A DNA stretch of 64,000 nucleotides from Apostichopus japonicus (GCF_037975245.1 NC_092568.1:17997001-18061000); one strand, 5' to 3'. Positions 9,755-24,700 are shown, counted from the stretch's first letter. The notes: a model not told the origin generated them from the letters alone. Made by a program: numbers and translations.

Positions 9755-12700
9755 CTGCAAAGAACCAAAGACAAAATCTATCGCACATCTGACAAAATCT
9801 ATCACAAATATCATCTCAAAAGATCCAATTCAGATTCTTTGCAAGAGGTGAAATTGTAAGGATAAAGTAACAGCATGATCGTGAGCCTAACACACGATAA
9901 GACTACTTTTGTAAAAGAATGCCTGGAAGACAAATTTGTTACCCCAAAACACTAAGGATCAACAAATGCATATACGGCAATGCAAAGTGCATCCAGCTTA
10001 TGCTCACATTGAATGGTATTTTCAGCTGAAGACAAGTTAGGGGAATTATTTTCTTCTCTTGTTTTTTGAGACTCATTGATGATTATTTCAGATATTTGGA
10101 CATTTTTTAATTCTGCGATGATGATGAAAAAAAAAACCCTCCATGCTCTGCTATGCTATGCGATGAAACCATGACCTCCTATATGCTACATTACATCTGT
10201 TCGTGTCACTACACCTCCAGACCCATAATATTTTTAATCTCCATGTTTTATAGTAGAAAATGACAGCAATGGAAGCCATTTCTCATGACTTAAGGAATGG
10301 TTTGATTTGATCCATTATGATAATGAGATTAGGTCAGATTAGTGTCATCAGCTTGGTATTATTTTTACCTGTTGGAGTTCTTCCTGCAACTTCTGTAATT
10401 CTTGTTCTAATTCATGTTTAGATTTTCCGGACGGGTTGTCTGCTGTCCTGCTGAAGAAAGAATCGATTAAAAAACATCAAATTATGACGGTTGCTGAATA
10501 ATCTCCACGTTAATACTTTGAAAAGATCTAAAAAGATGCTCGGTCAATCAATCAATTCATTTATTTATTCAGCCAATGTATAAAAATATTACACATTAAA
10601 ATCATAACGTTCCTCCTGCTCCGTAATAAATAAGAGTAAGAAATTTATAAAAAAATATGTGAGGATATACAAAAATATGTAAGAATATGAAAATGTAAGA
10701 AAAATGTAAAGATATGCAAATAAAGTGTAAGGAATTTAAAATGTGAAAAAAAATATTGACACAAAAATATGTAGGAAAAGGCTGGAAATGGTTATATTTG
10801 TCCACTTCAACAGCTACTCTTGCAGCTTTGAGAATGAAGTGAATTTTTTGCCATGCTAGAGATTTCACATGATATGTTTCAAACCTCCAGTAATTGCTAG
10901 GTGGTACATCTGATGCTCTCTTTAATCACAAGTGAATCAGGAAAAGTAGATTATTATCTTAGACTTGAATATTTTGATCTTGGAAGATAAAGGTTCTTAG
11001 CTCTTCAAGATCTTCAGTTGTGACAATTCAGAACACTTGTTGTGTTTCAGAGGTTAACATCTCTCACCACACAAACTTGCTCAAAAGCTACATAGTTAAG
11101 TGTTTGACACAGTTAAGTGTTTGACACAGTTACGTGTTTGACACAGTTAAGTGTTTTACGCAGTTAAGTGTTTGACACTGTAAGGTGTTTTACACAGTTA
11201 AGTGTTTTACATAGTTAAGTGTTTGACACAGTTAAGTGTTTGACACAGTTAAGTGTTTTATGCAGTTAAGTGTTTGACACAGTTAAGTGTTTGACACAGT
11301 TAAGTGTTTGACACAGTTAAGTGTTTTACGCAGTTAAGTGTTTGACACAGTTAAGTGTTTTACGCAGTTAAGTGTTTTACACTGTAAGGTGTTTTACACA
11401 GTTAAGTGTTTTACACAGTTAAGTGTTTGACATAGTTAAGTGTTTGACACAGTTAAGTGTTTGACACAGTTTAGTGTTTTACGCAGTTAAGTGTTTGACA
11501 CAGTTAAGTGTTTGACACAGTTAAGTGTTTTACACTGTAAGGTGTTTTACACAGTTAAGTGTTTTACACAGTTAAGTGTTTTACACAGTTAAGTGTTTTA
11601 CACAGTTAAGTGTTTTACGCAGTTAAGTGTTTTACGCAGTTAAGTGTTTTACACTGTAAGGTGTTTTACACAGTTAAGTGTTTGGCACAGTTAAGTGTTT
11701 TACACAGTTAAGTGTTTTACACTGTAAGTTATTTTACACAGTTAAGTGTTTTACATAGTTAAGTGTTTGACGCAGTTTATTTTTTTACACTGTTAAGTGT
11801 TTGACACAGTTAAGTGTTTTACACAGTTAGTGTTTTACACTGTTAGGTGTCTTTATTCATAACTGTCACATAAAAGGCTGCAGACCTCAAAAATTTTCAG
11901 TCAAATTTAAGCTCCTGGTCAGTTACTTCATTTATCAAAGGTTAATCGGAAATGGGAGAATTGAACTTAAAGCTCATCATTTTTATTGAACATAGAGGAA
12001 ACAATTTGATCTCAAGGCCAAGGTGATTAGGTTAACTGGCTTCTAGTTAACCAAAGACAACTTCCTCAGGAGATCGACTTTGAAAGGTAAAAATTTCTTT
12101 TGCACAATCCAACACAGTTGGTTCTTCTTTGCATAATTGTGACATCACCCAATTTGACAACCTCACGAAACTTGTACTATAAATCAGTAACTGCTCCAAC
12201 TGTTGCTTTCCTTATCAAGGTTTTGATCAGGAATAAAATTTAACTTGGACCATGAGGGAAAATTCATTTTATTTTTTGATACAAGGTAATATCTCAAAGG
12301 CTGTTACTTTAGATGAGTCAACCTCTGTCATGTTCAGTCACGGTGAGTCGAGTTAATCAGAATCTATTCGCTTTCAGATCTCTCATCACATAAATAGTTT
12401 CCAGCATGATATCTATACTGTTAGTGCTTTCTGAGTGTGACCTCGAGTAATGTAAGTTGAGTTAATCAGAATCTGTTTGCTTTTCAGATCACTCAGCACA
12501 TAAATAGTTTTCAGCATTATATCTATACTGTTAGTGCTTTCTGAGTGTGACCTCAAGTAATGTGTACTAGTTATCAGGGGTGTGAGTGTCTTAACTTCTT
12601 TATCATTGACATCCTGTATGACTACCTACCCTTTGTCTGGTTCCCGTTGACTCATGCTCCTGGCCCGCCCCTGCTGCGGAGGTCTACTGATGGATCCGCT

Positions 12701-15700
12701 GCTCTTGCTCATCCGTTTATCCGGCGTCTGAGAGAGCCCAGATATGGTGGGTGTGTTGTCGTCCAGCTCGTTTAGGGTGTCAGCGGAGACCGATCTGTAG
12801 GCCTGGTGATCTGTTAATCAATCGTACAGATGTATTAAATCTACAGCTTGTAACTCTTGATCCTTCCTCAATCCATGCAAGTAAACCTTTTGATATGCTA
12901 TCAGGAAATATATTCTGACTTCATAGGAAATGTTACCATGGTGATGTAAACAGGTAACATTATCTGGTGATCTGAGATTAACTCATGTACAGGTAAAGGA
13001 TACTATTAACTGTAACAATGGTTAATTCATGGGGATACATTTTTACAGCAATAAGAATTACCTTAAGCAGATCAAGTTACATCTATGGTTTAGGTTTAAT
13101 AATTTATGTAATAAATAGGAAGTAAATCCACATACTGGCTTTGATGCAAATTTAAACTACTGATGACCCCAAATGACCTTTCACCTTGTCAGCAACAGTA
13201 AACAAGAATCTCATCAAGAGGCATCTACATACTAAATGACATTCATCAAATAATTAAAATAATAAGTAAATATTTAAAAACTATGTCAATAAAATTATAT
13301 ATAATTTTATTGACATTTTTGCTTCTGTTCAATAGTTTTTATTTACTTATTTATTTTATTTGGTCCTTACAGCAATACAATTTCTTAAAGGTTGATTTAA
13401 TCTTTGCCTATGCTTGCATCGAGCTGTTGTCAGAAATCGTTTTGTGCATGACACATCAACGTTTAGCTCATTGTCACTAATATTTATAAGCTACCTGCCT
13501 ATGATCAATTTCTGCTTTATTGAGGAAATGGGAAAGAACATTTTTGTTGCTTTTTCCTTCTTTCTTGTTTTCATTCTTCAAAAAATGACCCTATTATCAA
13601 ACACCTTCCTTCCTCTTTCAATTTGTGGAGGGTCAATGAATCTTTGTGCACACTTGTTATAGGTTGCTGTGACAACTCATTAGAAAATATTGCATCAACA
13701 CTAATTTTTTACGTGTTCATTTCAAGCTATCCTCAACTCTAAATCTAATGTTTGGGGGTATGTTGAGGAAGGTTCCAATGAATTTATTACTTCCTACAGC
13801 ATGTCATAATCTTAAGCCAACAACAGAAACCCTTGCCACAAGTTAACAGTTCTTAGGCTACAGTAATACGGAGTGTGTATGTAGAGGAGACATGTACCAC
13901 AGGAGTGATGTAAATATAAGAATTGTCAGAAGAATTTAGAGCATGACAAGCTTAAATAGCTGCATAGATATCCTTTGTACCTCATGATCACAACTACAGG
14001 TCATTTGTAGACACCTTGCCAAAAATTCAGTACATTCTAAATACTTTTAAAACAGAGCAACTGACCTATGAATCTGGCATAATCTACTTGGGGCAGATTT
14101 CATCAATTTTCGACAGTAATTAAAAGCTGAGCAAATCCATTGCTGAAGAATAATAATTTGTTTTATTGTGCAAATTTCAAAATAGAAACGGATAGTTTCA
14201 TTTCCTAATATTTCTGTTCCGACCCAGATTAACTTAAATGACAGGTTCAATGGGTCTTTTCAAATTCTCTCAAAGTATTTATTTCCATAAAAGTGAAGGT
14301 GGTAATTAATTTACCTTCAAAGAAACAGCTTCAGCCCTGATTTCTATATTCAAAGTTAAGCTAGGCTAGGTAGAACTGCTAGGAAAACATGGTAGGTCAG
14401 GGCTTAATCATTAAAGTTTGTTTTGAGAATAAAAGTGCTATCCCCAAGACATTCAAGCAGCTGTGACATTAATGTAGCAACCTTACTACACAGTGTACCG
14501 TTCAAGCACACTTGATGAAAAAACAAATGATGCAAAAGTAAACAATTGCCATGGCAACAATAAAATTATTTCCAGTGCATGCCTAATCACAGAACATACC
14601 GATTTCACAGACAATATTCACACACACACACACAACAACGATTCCACTGCCAAAAAAAAACTGTACACACAAACTTGAACATATAAATCAAATCCTACTT
14701 CCCAAAGGAAATTAAAGCAAAAGAACGAGGAAATCACCGTGAAGGGTATCCTTATCACCGGAGAGATTGTATGTTCCCTTGTGAAAGATCCCCAGAAATA
14801 ATTCCCAAAACTGAGAAGAACTATCCCGTAAAGTTGCCTTTAAAAACTGCCAGAATCTCGAAAACCTCGCCGCGATACCCCGATAGCAATCAGCTAATTT
14901 CCCGGGTGCCATGCTGTTTCGTAATGTGATAGCATTTAAGTGTCATACGATACGGCGGTACCCAGCATGCAGCTTCTGAAACTTGCCGATGACTAAACCC
15001 CCTTGTGCCATCGGGTCGAGCCGCAAGTATCTGCTCGGTTTCACTGGTGACGCTGTCTTATCCCTGCCTTTGCTCTGCGGAGGGTGTTTTATTAAACGGG
15101 ACAGGAAGGACACGAAAAGATCTAATTAAGACGGTTGCAAAAACAAAGCCCTGAGGAAACTTGCAATAAGCGGGTAATGACAGATAAAGGCTTAATTGTT
15201 CTAATTTACAAAGTGGCAATGAACAGTCTCTATGTCAGCATCACACACTGCCTTTTATAGGGATATTCTATTGGCAGACAATGGAACATTTTATCTTAAA
15301 AAGAAAATTGTTCCACACACTTAGTTGTCCCCCCCCCCCCCCCTCCATCTCAATATCTTGCTCCTAACTTGAGATATAGTTGATTGAACATAATCTACTT
15401 TGACTTGATTCTTTCAAGGGGTTCCTCACAGTAGTGGTTTTTGATATCATGACAGCAAATGTTCTTCAAAAGCTTTACTTTCCCTACCATAATCTTCTTG
15501 TTGATGTATACTTCAACTGGGGCCCATTGGAATGTCTGCTTTAATAGCTGTCGATGTTATTTGTATTTAGAGTTTCATCCGAGTGTCACTTTTTTGGTTA
15601 GGATTAGCACTAGTAAATATTTTTTTTAAAAAGTCTGGGAGAATGAATCTGATTAAATCTCTTCCACATAAACGATAGTCTAAAATAGGATAAACAAAGT

Positions 15701-18700
15701 CTAGGAAACTCTCTTAGCTTGACTGATCATAATCACATTTTGAGGAAAACCTGATAGATTGGTCTTTCGATAGTGGTTACTGAAGGGGAAAGAATGCACC
15801 ACAGTGTAAGCATACAACTGCACTGACTCATAGAGCAGTTGTTAACAACACTACATTCACAACAGATATGATTTCATACAACTGCACTCGTTTGCCAATT
15901 ATGACATTCCGTCAATGTCAGGACGTGAAAAAAATAAAACTTCAGTACATGAGAAGTTGTCAAAGAGAGATAAAAAAGATACACACACACACTAGGGAGA
16001 CATGAGGTTTGTTTAATAGGCCTAGTCAAGGTGGCATACTCCTATTAGAGTCTATATCCATCCGCTCAATTGTTCTCCTTCAGGAAAAGTGCCAAAAAGC
16101 AGGAGAACATCTTTTTTGACCTGTTATCCATCATGGTCTAGTTTATTGTGGCTTGCATGTTGAAGAACATGAATGGAAGTACATGTGGTGAGAAAATTGG
16201 GTCAATTGAGGTAGTTTTAGACCCCTTTAGGCCTCCTAGGAGCAGCGTAGGAAAGTTGTTTACTACTGAGTGAAGAGGTTTGTTTACAAGTGACGAAAAC
16301 TTCCGGCTCGGATAGCAAAAAATCTGCGGGGTCATGGTACGGAAAATTGATGGGTGCCATCAGGTGATGGGTAGCGTTTAGCTAATGAAAACTTCTATCT
16401 AGACTTAGAGACCACATTACTTTTGTGATTTAGTGTGTAAGTCAATGGGGCTTTTAATGGGCATATGCTACCTTAAGCCATGATCAAGTACCTATCTTTA
16501 CTCATCCCCAATCTAAAAATGTCGACGCTATCGTCTCCCCACCTATTTTTGGAGACGAACGGAAGCATGATCACTCACATCCGACCTCCACCTGGTATAT
16601 GACTAACACCAAATATTAATAAAATAACATCATTTATAATATTATTCACATTAAAAACTCATTTACAGGCTGAACCAGAATTATCAAAAAGAGGAAATAC
16701 TCTCTAATTGAACCATCAATGTCTGAGCAGGTTCATTAGTGGGGCATCGCCATCATAGCAGCTCGTGGTCCGCAAGACTTAATTAATTACTTAGTAATTA
16801 AAATCATGAGAGCTAAATATTCCTTCACCCATATCCTCTACTGATATGTGCACTTCCTGTTAATTAACAGTATTATAAAGAGCAGGATACACTTGACAAA
16901 GAGCATGGAAGGTTTCTGTATCTTCTGCTAAGATTTAATAAAGTATAAACCGATGCTGTTAATCGTTTCATTTAGTCTCAAAGGTACTATCTGTGACAAA
17001 GTTCAGACAGAGAAAAGAAAAAGAAACAACATGTCTTTTCTTTTGACTGACAGCCATTCTAAACTCAGCAGAACACTTTGCATACTGCTGTACCAACCCT
17101 CATCGATAACGGAGTACCTTTGCAAAGTTGCCAAATTTTTCATCAGTGGGGAATCAAATGACATTTTTTATTCATAATGTCAACATTTTTTGTCTGCCTC
17201 TTGTCTAGATTCTTGAATCCAACCAGAACTCAACTTCAAGACAAATGATGTTCTTATCAGCTTATTGTTTCCGTGTACTGATTTTGAATTACATGTAAAA
17301 CGACTTCGATATGAAAAAAAGAAACTTGAGGACTTCCGAAGATGAGCACAATTGCGTTCGAATCACGGTGTGGGGGGGGGGTGTGGGAGGGAAGATCGAG
17401 CTCTCCACCCAAGCCAAAAATTAAAAAAGAGTGCTGTCACTCAGTCCTATCTAGTTTCACAAAACTTGACAGGTTGCAGTCTCTGACCGAAGATTGTAAC
17501 GGTACTGTGAGTCGATCGATAGTAGTACATACAATTACATTCATAATTATTGAAGTAGAGGTCTTCTTAAACATGTTTAAAATTTAAAATTGAGCTACCT
17601 GTTTTAAGTAGCTAAACTTCTAGTTACTTAAGCATATTCTTAGTTTGGCGAAACCGTATGAGTGGAACCACGAACTAGTCGATCACCCAGCAGGGTGGTA
17701 TGCGAGTATATCAGGCAAGTTCGCAGCTTGCAAGAGCTCTGTCACGTGACCGTGTTACTACAGGTCACATATCGTCAAACAGTACAGACGATGCAAGTTC
17801 GGACCGATAAGACGGCCCCCTCCTCTGTTAGACCGCTGGAGAACCACACTGAAAGCCAATCAGACATTACCTTCAAACATTTGTGCCGTCTCTACGAGGT
17901 TCTTCCAATCTAGAGACGTGGTGCTATCGGGAAGAGGGAAGGTTGCGGCTAGAGCTGGTGCTGCGGCTCCTTCGGGGGATATCCTTGAGTATTTGGAACC
18001 TGAGGAGTGGGAGGAAAATATTACGGCATAATAATAATAATAATATTTGCATTTTATATAGCGCTTCATACCAGCGATAGGTCTCAAAGTGCTTTACAGA
18101 CGTTACATTACCCCTGGTCAATGATAACCTGTCCAAGAGACAATCCCTCCAGTCGGCAGCAGTTATATACTGGGCCCAATGACAAGTAACCTCACATGTA
18201 CCCATTTAACCCCTGGGTGGAGAGAGGCAAGTGAGATAAAGCATCTTGCCCAAGGACACAACGTAATTAGCTAGGCAGGAATCTTACCAGCAATCCTTGG
18301 ATCACAAGTCCGACGCTTTAGCCAATTGGCCACCACGCTCTAGTGTTAGGCATGTCACTTTATCAATCAAGACAATTGTGAGAGAAAATGATCTCATATG
18401 ACAGGAACTGTTTCAAGAAAATTAGCAATGTAAATCAGGTGATTCTGTGCTATCAGGTATTTCCCCTACATGCTCAAAATAATGTCTATTAGATTTCATT
18501 TAGTTTCTATGGCACAGTCTGTTTCATTTGTTTCTTTTTTATCTTCTTGGGGGGGGCAAGGGTGAGGGGGGTTCTTGTTGCTATTTAGTAAACAGTCATA
18601 ATCGGGTATGGACACTATTGTGCACCAAACCAGAAAACTCCTTTGCTCTGACCACATCCATCAGATTTTTCTAAACTCGACGGGATAGTATTTTTATCTT

Positions 18701-21700
18701 ATACTTTTTTTTCTTGGGGGTGAGGTGGGGAGGGAATAATTTGCTGCCACTTATTTGTTAAAAACAATTGTAAGCAGGATGTATGAAATGACTGTACCCA
18801 AATAAGAAATGCTTTTGCTTGAAGAAAAAGAAAAAATTGACAAGTTGATACAGGACAAATTGTTGAAGTACAAGCTACACAATGGCATAGACTGATAATT
18901 GTCGGAATGCAAATCTTGTTTCCCATGTAATGTTTGACTTTCTGTACGCTAAACCACAACAAAATGATCAAAAGTCTTGAAAATGGAAAATTGGCAAAAG
19001 CTAGCAAATACAGAAACAAAAAACTGAAAAGAAGAATGTTTGAAATAACTGTCACGGTGAGTCACCTCTGTTTCTTGATTCTGGTATCGTCTTTGACGGT
19101 AGGGTAGACGACTGGCTACTGGAAAAATTACGGCTGTCAGAGTACCCGCTCCCCCTGTTGGATCCTCCGTTACCCTTCTTCATGGGTTGAGTATGAGAGC
19201 CACCAACTCCTCCCCCTCCTCCTGCAGAGATGCTCTCATCGGACAAGGTTCGATTCAAGAGGTTGGCATTCCTGCTGCTAGGATACGGAGGAGGTCTAGC
19301 CTGTCGGTGCCCAAGAAAAATACATAAAACTTGAGGATAGAATGTAGAGGTTGTTAAATATGAGTAAAATAATCCCTCATTAAAAACTGGTATCAAGTCT
19401 ACAGGTCTGTCTTCAATACACAACTAACAATAGATAAATAACTCATACAATATAAACAGAGAAAATAGTTGACAACATCCAGCAATTACCGTTCAGGCGA
19501 TGTTTAGGAATGTTAAAAAAGCAAAAGATGCTTCTTAACATAAAATATAAACAGGAGGGAGAACTCCAAAAGCCATCATCATTAGACTATGTGATACTGT
19601 GATGACCAAGTGATGACCAGTACACCCCCCACCCACAGCTGACAGGCTCTGCTTCTCTTCTCCCTTCCCCCTCTCAAACAAATCTATCCACCCTCTTCAC
19701 TGTATTTGCTTCGCTTGTTTATCTTGCAGATCCTGTTTTGTCTAACAGCTAGCAACGGGCATCATACATGCACCTTCTTTCTGTTTGTTCTCCACAATTG
19801 TTACTTTTGACCCATCCCCCAACCCCTCACCCCTCAACCCCCCCCCCTTCTACTTAGACATATGGCCAATTCACTACAAACTAGGTCACATGATCATTTC
19901 TAAATCATACATGATACCGGCGCATTATAAATGTCCATTATTATTATTATTATCATAAACAAAAATTCAAACACTTGTTAGTTTTGTAAAAACACAGCAT
20001 GCAATGTCTACAGAGACACATAACAGTTAAGTGCAAAATGATCAACAGGGCAATGGAGAGAAATTGTACAGGGTAACATTTTGTAACTGATCCTGATGAT
20101 GAAATTGACCATATATTTTGACAATGACATATGTAAGGAATATGATGGAACCCAACAGGGACAAAAAAAACCTATAGATTTAATGTTTAAAATGCTTTTA
20201 TATCAAACACATAATAAGGGTTAATTTGTATTCAAAAGTACTGAGTTTATATCCTCATCTTAAACCCCCCCTGTTGCCATCCTGAAATCTAAAACCAACT
20301 TCACTGTTAAGAATTACATTAACGTATGGCACTATTTAGTCGGATACCGCAGATGAAATTCCATCACGATAAATACCACCAGGCGATATTAAATCCTCAA
20401 ATTAGCAGGGTGCTATCATATTAGGTGTGGCTTTTTGCTGTTCAACTACTGCTAGCAATTTGAGTTTAAAGACAAACGTCTTTTCAAACTTTAATTTTCT
20501 ACCTAATGTCATCCTTCAAAAGGATTATTGTTCTTTTTGAATATGAAATATGAGGAGCATTAAAGAAGGACACAAACCCCAAACATCAAGTTTGGCTTAT
20601 ATGACAGAGATTGTTGTGAAAAACTACTCCCCCAAACGGCTAAGTAAAATCTTGTTCCGTTTGAGAGACATGCTGTTATAAAAGTCGTTTCGGGGAGCTT
20701 TTCTTTTCATGTTTTCAAAGTAGAATGTTTGACACTGAAATCCGGTGCCATTATAAGTTCATGACAAACTGATGAACTGATAACTGATGAAAATTTATAG
20801 GACAAACTGATACTTCCTAAAAAATCTGTAATCAGAAAGTTGATAAAAGTACCAAATAAGGTATTATCTTTCCCTTAATCATGGCATGTATTGTTCTATA
20901 TTTGGACCAGGGTATAGAAACTATGGAATACCATGCAACTTTAGTTGATGCTCCATTAGTAAAATGTCACATAAAGTACACAAAACCACAAATAACATCA
21001 AGAACAGTGTAACTGGAAAAATGGTGAGGGAAAGCAATTAGGCAGGCAACATTACTCCATGTTAAGACTCTGGGTGAGACTAATTCTCCTAGCTCATGGC
21101 TGAGTGTAAATAATCGTAGGTAAGACATACACGAAACTCACACACATATCAGTGTTCAAAGGTAAAAAACTCCCCTAATTCATATGAGAGTAAATAATTT
21201 GTATGGTTAAAGACAAACAAGAAACACACATATCACTGTTCAAATGTAAAACTCTCCTAATTCATATGAGAGTAAATAATTTGTAGGTAAAACAACCAAA
21301 AAAACTCACACACATATCATTGTTCAAAGGTAAAAATATAATTAATAAGGTAGTAAATTTAATAGTAAGTAAAACCAAACTCCCCACCCCCAAATAATTG
21401 AATTTTACGAGTATAAGTTAAATTGGGATAGAATACGCTAAACACAAAGTAACTTTAAGCCATCAAAAAAGCAAAAATAAAATGAAAATAATATTAACAG
21501 TTATGGAAGGAAGATAAGCAGGATACAAAGAAGATGAGCTAGCACCAAATAATCATGTGTTTTGTTAAGTAAATCATTACTTAAGTGTTTATGAAATCTT
21601 TCGCAAGTGATCCTGTAGAAAACAGTTCAAATTTCACAAATAGATTTGGTACAAATTCTCTTGCATGTCTCGTCTCGTTATCATGTTTCAAATTTTTCTT

Positions 21701-24700
21701 AATTAATTAATTTTAATTTAATTTGTTGTTTTTTAAAACTAATTCATCATACTGACCCTTGAAAAGAGATATGGGTAAACATATGTTTAGCTTTTCAGAA
21801 GAAAAAAAACTTTTGCTTCAGAAAAGCTGTGAAAATTTACCATTTATCGTTTTGCCCTGGCCAGGATCAATATAAAGTCTCAGAACTACTTTTTTTTTGG
21901 CATCTACCTACAAAGACTTTTCTATTTGCAGATATTACAGCAGCTTTCTCTCTCTCTAAAATTTAAAAATTGAAGCTCTAATTCAATTTGCATTCTTTTA
22001 TAAACATGAGAGCTTTTTTACAGAATGTCTCAAGGAACTAGCCTAGTCTATTAAAAATCATGAATTCTTCTGAATAAAAAGTTGGTCAAGAAAATATACA
22101 GCATACATTCCTGTTGCAATGAGAACTGAATGAGAACTGAACCAATTGAAGGTTTGAATGATAGATTGATTGAATAATAAATGCACACAATTAATGCATT
22201 GATTATTGCATGTACCATACACTAAGTACATAAATAAGAATATGAATAAGAAGCTGCCATGTCAATTCGAATAATATACCAGTGCGGCTGATGAAATGTA
22301 AAAAAAAATTGGATAAGACTTTTTTTTTTAATTTGTTAAAATAAATCCCAACAGATATATCACCCATTTCTCATAATGTAATTATAGTTTTAATTAAACA
22401 TTGAGAAGTTTATTGATAAACAAAACTTTAAAAAAAAACCAATGCAAATGAAAAGCTTGTACTGAAATTTAAGAGAAGCTTTCGAAGGGTTAATCGGCGG
22501 AACATGCGATGTGAGCTCTATGAAATGTGAAGGAAGTCGTTACCGATAACTCAGGAGGTAAAGTGACCCGGTACTGAGCTAAACCACCGCTGCGACCACC
22601 CTCCGACTGGCCCTACACAAATAAACCACAATTTCATGACATGCTACAAACAGCAAACACCTGCGAGTGTGTTCTCAAACCACACGTGAAAAGGAGGGTG
22701 TATATAATGATTAAAAAATGTGACAACTTTGATGAGGGTACAAATCCATATTTTTTTCAAGCACTCGTAAATGAAAAAAGCAAACATCAAAGCAGTGATT
22801 TCAATAAAACACTCCACGAAAATTGCACAAAGTGTAATTTAAACAAGTAAAAATAATAATTATAAAGTGTGGTTTACCCTCTAAATGTGGCATAAGATGC
22901 AGGATAAAGAAATATATAAAAACAATTTAAAAAATGTCATATACAAATAATCTGATTAAGAAAGAAATTTTCTGGAGTGGCATTGGAAACGGAGTTAACT
23001 ATAAATGATTTTTTTTTTAATGTTGCTAGAATGGGGGAATAGATGATAAGGCAACAATTTTTCATTTGCACAGGGTTGCATTAAGCCCTAATGTACTTTG
23101 AAATGCCCAACGAGTACCAACACTCTTTGCAAACATTGAGAAGACTGAAGACATATTGAAGTAATTAGTTGTAATTTAATCATAGAATCCCTGGCAATTT
23201 TAATCAAGAAATGACTTTTTTAATTTTTTTGATGCTATACAATACTAACGTCCTATTTAAAGCACAGTTCCATAAGCTCAACAACCAAGTTCTAAAAATC
23301 AAATAACGAGGATAAACTTTTTTCCACTACTAAGCTTCTAACACAAAAAATTTTAAAAAAGGGTTTTGTTACCCATTTTTGGATCACAACCCGTTCACTC
23401 TGGGAACCGTGGTAAATAAATTATGCCCTGAATTTTTCAAACACCATATAGAAGTTTTATTAAACGATATAGTCTGGGTTACTCACGGCTGTGTATGGGT
23501 CGTGTCTCCGGCTAGCACTATTGTCCTCTGGGGCAATGAGCTTCTTGAGGTCCTCCTGGACCTTGGTTCCCTGTCCTGGACTGACCACGGCTGCGGTCAC
23601 TCCTGGTCGCAATCTGCTGTTCAGAGACTCGTTAGAAGCATTCCTACCGTCTGCTCCTCTCCTGCAGCGTTGCAGATAAAAAATTTAAAAAACTTTGATT
23701 CCTATTTTGAAGTTGAGAATCTTACAAAGAAGATGACAAAAATACATTGTCATGATAAAGCAAAATATTTTCATTGATGGGATACAAAATTACAAATTTA
23801 TGGAATTCTCAAAGACTTTAATCACCAGGGGAAATGTTACCTTTTTAATACTATGCTTCTCTGCTATTTTGGGCATCCCTTCAACCTGATCGATTAGATT
23901 ATAGGACAATTCCAACCATTAATTATTAATGTCTGATTTGTAATTGGCCTTATTTTGCTTACAACCTTTAATAGGATATGTTCATGGTAAGCATAGAAGC
24001 TAATCCCCGCTCACTCCCCCACCCCCACCCTCCCCCTTCCCCAAGAAAGAGAAATCACTCAAAAGAAACAAAGGGTGAAAAAGTGAAAGCATGTACATCA
24101 CCCAGCATCACAATCTTAACATTAAGCCATAATAACTACAATATATATCACATGATTTACCCCAAACTCAAAAAGAACATTTTCACTTCCAATGCATGAA
24201 ATGAAAGTAGGTTTTTCTTCCATCAAAGAAACAAGAGAAATTCTTTTGGGATTAAGACGGTGAAAACACTGCTTGTATTATTGGATAGATCACATACTTA
24301 AAGACACAATACAGATCATGGTCACAAGTCAGTGGACTGTGAACGTGACGTCCCTTGGCATTATAAGTAGACTAAAAGCTTTGCACTCAATCTCAACATA
24401 ACTGATTTCGATTAAATTCTGTGTTTGACTGCATACATGCTCTCCACAGCCTGCATGACTTACATACAATACTACACCGGTTTCATTTACCTCTTGCTAC
24501 TCCTTGGACTGCTGTCGCTCATACTACTGCTGGAGGAGACGGAAGGACCGGGCCGTCTCGGGTACTGATAGTCCTTTGTGCCCGGAGCGGGCGTGGGAGT
24601 GGTGGGACTAGGGGTGTGCTTCCCTCTGGGATCCGAGACGGGCGTGGTCCTGGGAGAATGTCTCTTGGTGCTGCCGTGCTGAGATCTGACCTCACCGGCC

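Larger units (their letters stand above)
10451..12629. other. SIPA1L intron with 17-bp minisatellite
   Basis: 2.2-kb intron. About a third is the 17-bp array at 11092-11855. A 104-bp tandem duplication lies at 12350-12562. The rest is AT-rich with no exon seen. Confidence 0.6.
12811..17870. other. SIPA1L 5.1-kb intron
   Basis: Holds a diverged TGACCT-type repeat piece near 13140-13200, a 34-bp perfect palindrome at 13283-13316, and a GC-richer island at 14750-15120 with a possible alternative first exon and TATA box (listed separately). I recognise nothing in 15400-17860. Confidence 0.5.
19301..22543. other. SIPA1L 3.2-kb intron
   Basis: Contains a SINE 3'-end fragment at 19918-19960, a dispersed repeat at 20555-20765 and an 85-bp tandem repeat at 21070-21340. 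The remainder is AT-rich without recognisable content. Confidence 0.6.

Noticed and set aside
11092-11855. Array considered as a coding repeat
   Set aside because: A 17-bp period shifts the frame at each unit and stops occur in all frames; it lies in an intron.
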